Below the pieces are notes generated by a model that saw only the letters and a list, made by a program, of their open reading frames with translations, made no database searches and was not told the origin of the DNA. A stretch of DNA of 64,000 bases from Cryptomeria japonica (lineage: Eukaryota > Streptophyta > Pinopsida > Cupressales > Cupressaceae), in the NCBI RefSeq assembly GCF_030272615.1, contig NC_081412.1, positions 97,589,796 through 97,653,795 of the forward strand. The letters are read 5' to 3'. Below, one piece after another: positions 59,690 through 64,000 of the stretch (its first letter is position 1; each line of letters opens with the position of its first letter). Both the position numbers and the translations under genes were made by a program.

Positions 59690-60910
59690 CTTGATGGCAA
59701 TGGAGCAATATTCAAGAGATTGCAGTGTTTTAATATGGTGAAAAGTGATGAGGGGAGATCAAGTGGAAATATTTACTCCCCTCAAGCGAGGGAAGAAAGT
59801 TTCACAAAGGATTCCCTTAAAATTTTCACACACATTACATTAAAAGAGGGGTTGAATCCACTAGATCCAATCCCAATGGAGAGAGATTGAATGCTAAGTG
59901 AATTGTAGGGAATTTGGAATGTATTAAGAAAGCAAACTAACCCTCTTTTATAATAGACTAGTTGAATTAAGCAAATTGAGACTAAGTATAGGAATGACAA
60001 AAAAAACAATTATATCTTGAGATAGAGATGTAGGATGAAGTTGTGCACCTGGAATTAGTAGTTAAATATAAAGATGAAGCTTCCTTGCAAATCTGAGCAA
60101 AAGTTGTAGGGACCAAGTTGAAGTTGCACCCGGTCCTCTAAAAAATCCACATGCCAAAAAGGGTTTTTTTCGTCTTTGAAAATGAAGTCTAAACCTGCAA
60201 TTACAACTATGCACCTGCAACCTACACACATAAAAGAGAGGAAAATGTTGTTCCCCATTTTGGAATTAACCAAGTGATTGAAAAGAATGCCGCAAGTAAA
60301 TAAAAGGAAATGTTTGAAGTAAAATCCACCTCAAGAGGGGATGCAATTGAAATGTTGATGAATTTGCTTGAATGGATATGTGAAATAGAATGTCTTGAAT
60401 GTTGATAGAAATCTCCTCTTCAATGGTTGAATCCTTGACTTGAATGCAACACCTAGCCTTGATAGGAGACTTGAAATGCTCAATTCTTGAATGCTTGAAT
60501 TATTGAATGCTTATGGTCAACTTTGATTATCAACTTTTGATCCACCTGTCGAACTCTTGCAAATAGGAGGGGAAGTGCTCGATTATATACTTGCCAATTA
60601 GGGGTATTTAGCTATTTTTTTTAATTTTAGGCAGACATAAGAAAACTTTTCCCGCTCAACAATTGACAAGCCCAATGCAAGATATGATCAAAGGAGGCCC
60701 AAAATAGGGCTAGGACAAGGGCACCACGCCCCTATCCTACCCTAATTTAGGACAAGCAGTGACAAAAAGGAAGTGCAGGGTGATGAAAAATGCAAATTTT
60801 GGTGACATGAGCATGTTTCGGGTCTGCAATCAAGCTTAGGGATTCATCCACTAATGCAAAGACCCAAATGTGGTTGAAAATTGCAAGGGTCAAAATTTAA
60901 TGACGCTACA
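59690..60910 (-). repeat. Diverged LTR (E) of the A/B/D family
   Basis: Minus strand starts TGTAGCGTCATTAAATTTTG at 60910 and aligns with the array LTRs along its length (agtttcac...ttcac...acattac, cagatccaa, tcaatggttgaatcc). It is more diverged than A, B and D are from each other. It is flanked by unrelated DNA at 60911 and no gag follows, so it is a solo or truncated LTR. The left end is unresolved, perhaps as far as 59500; no TSD was found. Confidence 0.65.
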
Positions 60911-62992
60911 AGTGTATAACCTCGTCAGAGCCCTAAAAGCTTGCTGGAAGTGAGGCTCTATCAAAGATTCTTTTGAAGTTCGAATAATTCACATAGCTAG
61001 CCGCATAGGATTCCAAGGCTCTTTGATGGTTATAAGAGTTGGGATGAACTCAAGTGCACACATGGGAAAAAGGGGATCAAAGTTTCAAGAATTGATAGAG
61101 CATTTTTTCATGCCTCCATTCATAAACCTTTATTACATAGTGTGCTAAGATTGGATGATCTAAAGTCTTCTGAGAATGGTTTGATCTCCTATCTCTGAAA
61201 CGTTTCACACCCTTAATTCAATAAGCATATTTTTGAATGAAAGACACTATACTCACCCTTGTTCGAATAGGAACTGCATCTTCATCTTGCATCTTACACT
61301 AGCATAACTCATATCAAAAAGTAATTGTCTTCATATTCATAGCCTAGATCATCATGTTGTAATTATAGGTCTGCATACTTGAGGGCATAACTGAAAAAAT
61401 CTAAAAAAATCAGAAAATGTCCTGAAAAAAAAAATCATCACAATGTCCTTAAAAATCCTAAAAAATAAAAAATCCAAACTAAATCAATAAAAAACATTCA
61501 AATAAAATCTTATGAAAATCCAAAAACATTTGCAAAACACAAAATCCCCCCCCAAAAATCAGATAAAGTCCTAAAAAAAATAAAAAACGCAAACTAAGTC
61601 AATAAAAAACATTTAGATAAAATCTTAAAAAACCAAAACCAATAAAAAAAATAACAAAATCAAACAAAAACATTCAAAAAATGATCCACAAAAACCCTAA
61701 ACATCGAAAAACTATAAAACAAACTAAAAATCGAAAACAACTAAAAACTTGCAATAAAATGTCTCGTGAGAAACAAATACCCTAGCAGGTATCCAAAAAA
61801 CACTTCGCGTGAATTTCAACAAAGGATATAACTATATTATCAAACATATGCAACCAACCTGATCAAGTCTTATCAATCATTGCTATCCACATCAACATGA
61901 TCATTATTATGTCTTAGACAAAACCAGATACACTCGAAACCAAAGAGATCAATGTTAAACAGGGTCCAGAACTTCTGAAACAAGACATTATCAACCATCA
62001 CATCAAACAAATCAAAGAAAAGGCACAATCAGTTTAGTTGTTGAATTTTGTCTAATTTGGTTTTTATCTTTTATCAATTGGCGAAGATCATGTTTCTATG
62101 CTACTCAAGGATGTCCAAAAAATGACTATAGGACCCATGATGGACATGGTCCTTTACTTTGTTTTCTGTTTTGTGGTGTGAACCAATGAACTTCTGGGGA
62201 AATTGCTCTAGTGGGTGTCTGTGATAGGAGCATTCAACCTATGAATGCCACACATACCTTGACCCCTAGTGAAATTCCCAGAATGGAGGGTTCGTTCCTT
62301 GTCTACTACGTGTTTGTTTCTTGCAATACGATATCTATACATCCTGGTTCCTTATACCTTGGTGTACTAAGCTTCATCGTTGCATAATAAGGCTCAATGA
62401 TGATAATGTATTGCACTACAAATAAAGGTAAATAAGAGTACTCATAACTATCCTTCCTATCATATCATTATCGATTTTGATATCAAGTTAACACAATTGA
62501 TTCGTCATTTTCTCTTATCTCTTCATTATTTAATCCAAATCTATCTTTCTTACTAACACTTCTTCTAAGTTAAGAGGAGCTATCAACAATGTATTTTGTC
62601 ACAACAAAAACATTCATATAGGTTGCATATTATTTTAAGTTCATTTACCATTAGTTAGATTGCACTTAAATTCACTCATTATTGGTCAAAGTTAATTGCA
62701 TTAGATACATATAGATAAATATCATATCATTTTAGACTCATTATCACATAGAAGCATTAGTTACACAACCATATCATCGCATTGCATAAAATAGAATGCA
62801 CTAGAATCATAAAAGGCATCACAAACACATCACATATATACATCATATAAAATCATACATCATAGAAATAACACAAGGCATGTAGAATGCTGTGAAAATT
62901 CATATCATATATATCTAAAAAGTGTCAGAATACATCATAACAAATGCAAGACAAAATGTCTCAATTGATACTACCCATATCTCAGGAGGATC
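60911..62992 (+). other. 3' non-coding region of element T
   Basis: No supported ORF. At 61390-61760 a long A-rich stretch has an imperfect direct repeat (cctaaaaaataaaaaatcc ... ataaaatctta at 61451-61511 and again at 61571-61631). Short words match the S 3' region. Confidence 0.5.
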
Positions 62993-64000
62993 CTATTTGC
63001 TCAATCCTACCCTAGGATGACCCAATGACACCATAGGAGGACCCATCACGCCTTCGTTGCTTGCCCGTCGACTAGTGTCCTTGCTAGACCCACTCAGAGA
63101 TCTAAAATCTTGATAAATAGGCTCCCTTTGATTCCTCAGGAATAACTCTCTCATATGCCTATTTGTAATAAATATCCTCCTGAGCAGCAGTGAAGAATCT
63201 ATCTGACTGTCTCCGCTCCTCGGTCCCTGGGCCAAACAACTGATCATATGCATCCATAACCACCTATTCTCTCTATACTACATCATCTCACTCTCACTAG
63301 AGATGATATCTCTCTACAATAGCTCTATCCCTCTCTCCCACAATCTAATCTCTCTCCACCTCTAAAGAACCATATGCTCTATAGAAGTACTCCTTATCAT
63401 CCATTTGGTGTTGTTGCAATGTGACAACTAGATCCTCTAAGTTCCTAATCTGAGCTCCCAAAACCTTTTCATCCTCACCCTCCTCCTCGCCACCTCCCCG
63501 TGCAGCTGGCGCATCTCCAACCTAGGGCATCTCAATGTTCTATCCACCACCATCCCCACCATCACTTCCCCCACTTCTAGATGATCATGTCTCAGAATCA
63601 TCACTCTCATTCCCATCCCAGTCAGAGCTACCCATAGACTTGGTGTCTCCATCGATGTCTACATCAACCTCACTATCCTCTCGCTCTGATTTTGTTGCAA
63701 TCAAACCAATATGACATCCACCTAATCCTCCCCCTTTCTCGGCCTCCCCTATCTTGGCCTCCACCATCTCTCCCTCTTCCTCTTCCTCCATGTGCCCTCC
63801 TATATCGAATTTGTTGAGGAGAGATAGGAATTGTGGGATCTGTCAAAGGTACTAGTAGATGATATACCCACCAAGCATCATACTATGATGAGGCACCAGG
63901 ATCTGCAACACCAACGGACCAACTTCACTGAACCAACTGAAGAGAATCAAACCCTACAATAGCAACATGAGGTTGTATACAAGCCCCCCAATTTTTGATC
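62993..64000 (-). pseudogene. C-terminal part of an antisense ORF of element T (PMD type inferred)
   Basis: Minus-strand protein in pieces: an acidic, glycine-rich stretch (63585-63815: MEEEEEGEMVEAKIGEAEKG, then SSDWDGNESDDSE), then VGDAPAARGGGEEGEDEKVL, a helical part LEDLVVTLQQHQMDDKEYFY and a short ERDRAIVER coil, then 62993-63253. Stops and shifts interrupt it. The N-terminus lies beyond 64000. It is called PMD-type only from its place: antisense, at the 3' end of T, as the PMD fragment at 37994-38376 is in U. No PMD signature is visible here. Confidence 0.45.

Larger units (their letters stand above)
39237..64000 (+). mobile_element. Tat-like Ty3/gypsy element T, split by S and E, running off the window
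   Basis: 5' LTR 39237-40633, leader, gag 43418-45760, pol 45780-49080, then the S insertion (49107-59075), then 3' non-coding sequence and an antisense PMD-type ORF (62993-64000). The pol has a normal RNase H followed by a second RNase H-like domain (FFDGSNTNHGAGVGVL ... VYGDSQLIINQV) before integrase, the mark of the Tat lineage. No protease motif was found. Many stops and frameshifts make it inactive. The 3' LTR must lie beyond 64000. Confidence 0.72.

Overview
The window looks like intergenic nuclear DNA from a seed plant with a large, repeat-rich genome. I cannot place the species; a gymnosperm is possible. No host gene, rRNA, tRNA gene or CRISPR array is supported. Almost every base that can be explained belongs to nested LTR retrotransposons, read here through LTR ends (TG...CA), 5-bp target-site duplications (TSDs), primer-binding sites (PBS), polypurine tracts (PPT) and decayed coding regions.

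Left part (1-37993, minus strand): three copies (A, B, D) of one Ty3/gypsy family that carry only gag and a degenerate protease region, lying head to tail with a single LTR between neighbours (LTR ends at 15122, 29347 and 37993). Each copy was later broken by another insertion. Copy A holds element X (1213-10831, TSD cacaa, probably a solo LTR of about 4.4 kb), itself split by a non-autonomous Copia-type element that encodes a coiled-coil protein (5188-10412). Copy B holds a nearly complete autonomous Copia element (19211-26854). Copy D holds a Copia LTR fragment (29565-29862) and element V (32919-35276, TSD atgtg).

Right part (37994-64000): a plus-strand Tat-like Ty3/gypsy element T has its 5' LTR at 39237-40633 (with a SINE inside), a decayed gag-pol at 43418-49080, and an antisense plant-mobile-domain (PMD) type ORF at its 3' end (62993-64000). 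A second antisense PMD fragment plus a PPT lies left of the T LTR, so that LTR is also the 3' LTR of an earlier tandem copy (U). T is split by a complete minus-strand non-autonomous element S (49107-59075, perfect TSD ccaag). S shares its PPT hairpin, PBS and leader with T but carries a single ORF of about 954 codons and unknown function, interrupted only by a 466-bp solo LTR that left the flanking frame open. A diverged LTR (E) of the A/B/D family ends at 60910.

The most interesting points are the LTR-sharing tandem arrays, the two non-autonomous elements with their own non-gag proteins, the antisense PMD ORF, a covarying hairpin near the end of three different Copia-type LTRs, a hairpin beside the Ty3/gypsy PPT, and a Copia pol whose eight in-frame stops are all TAG. 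All positions and alignments were made by eye.
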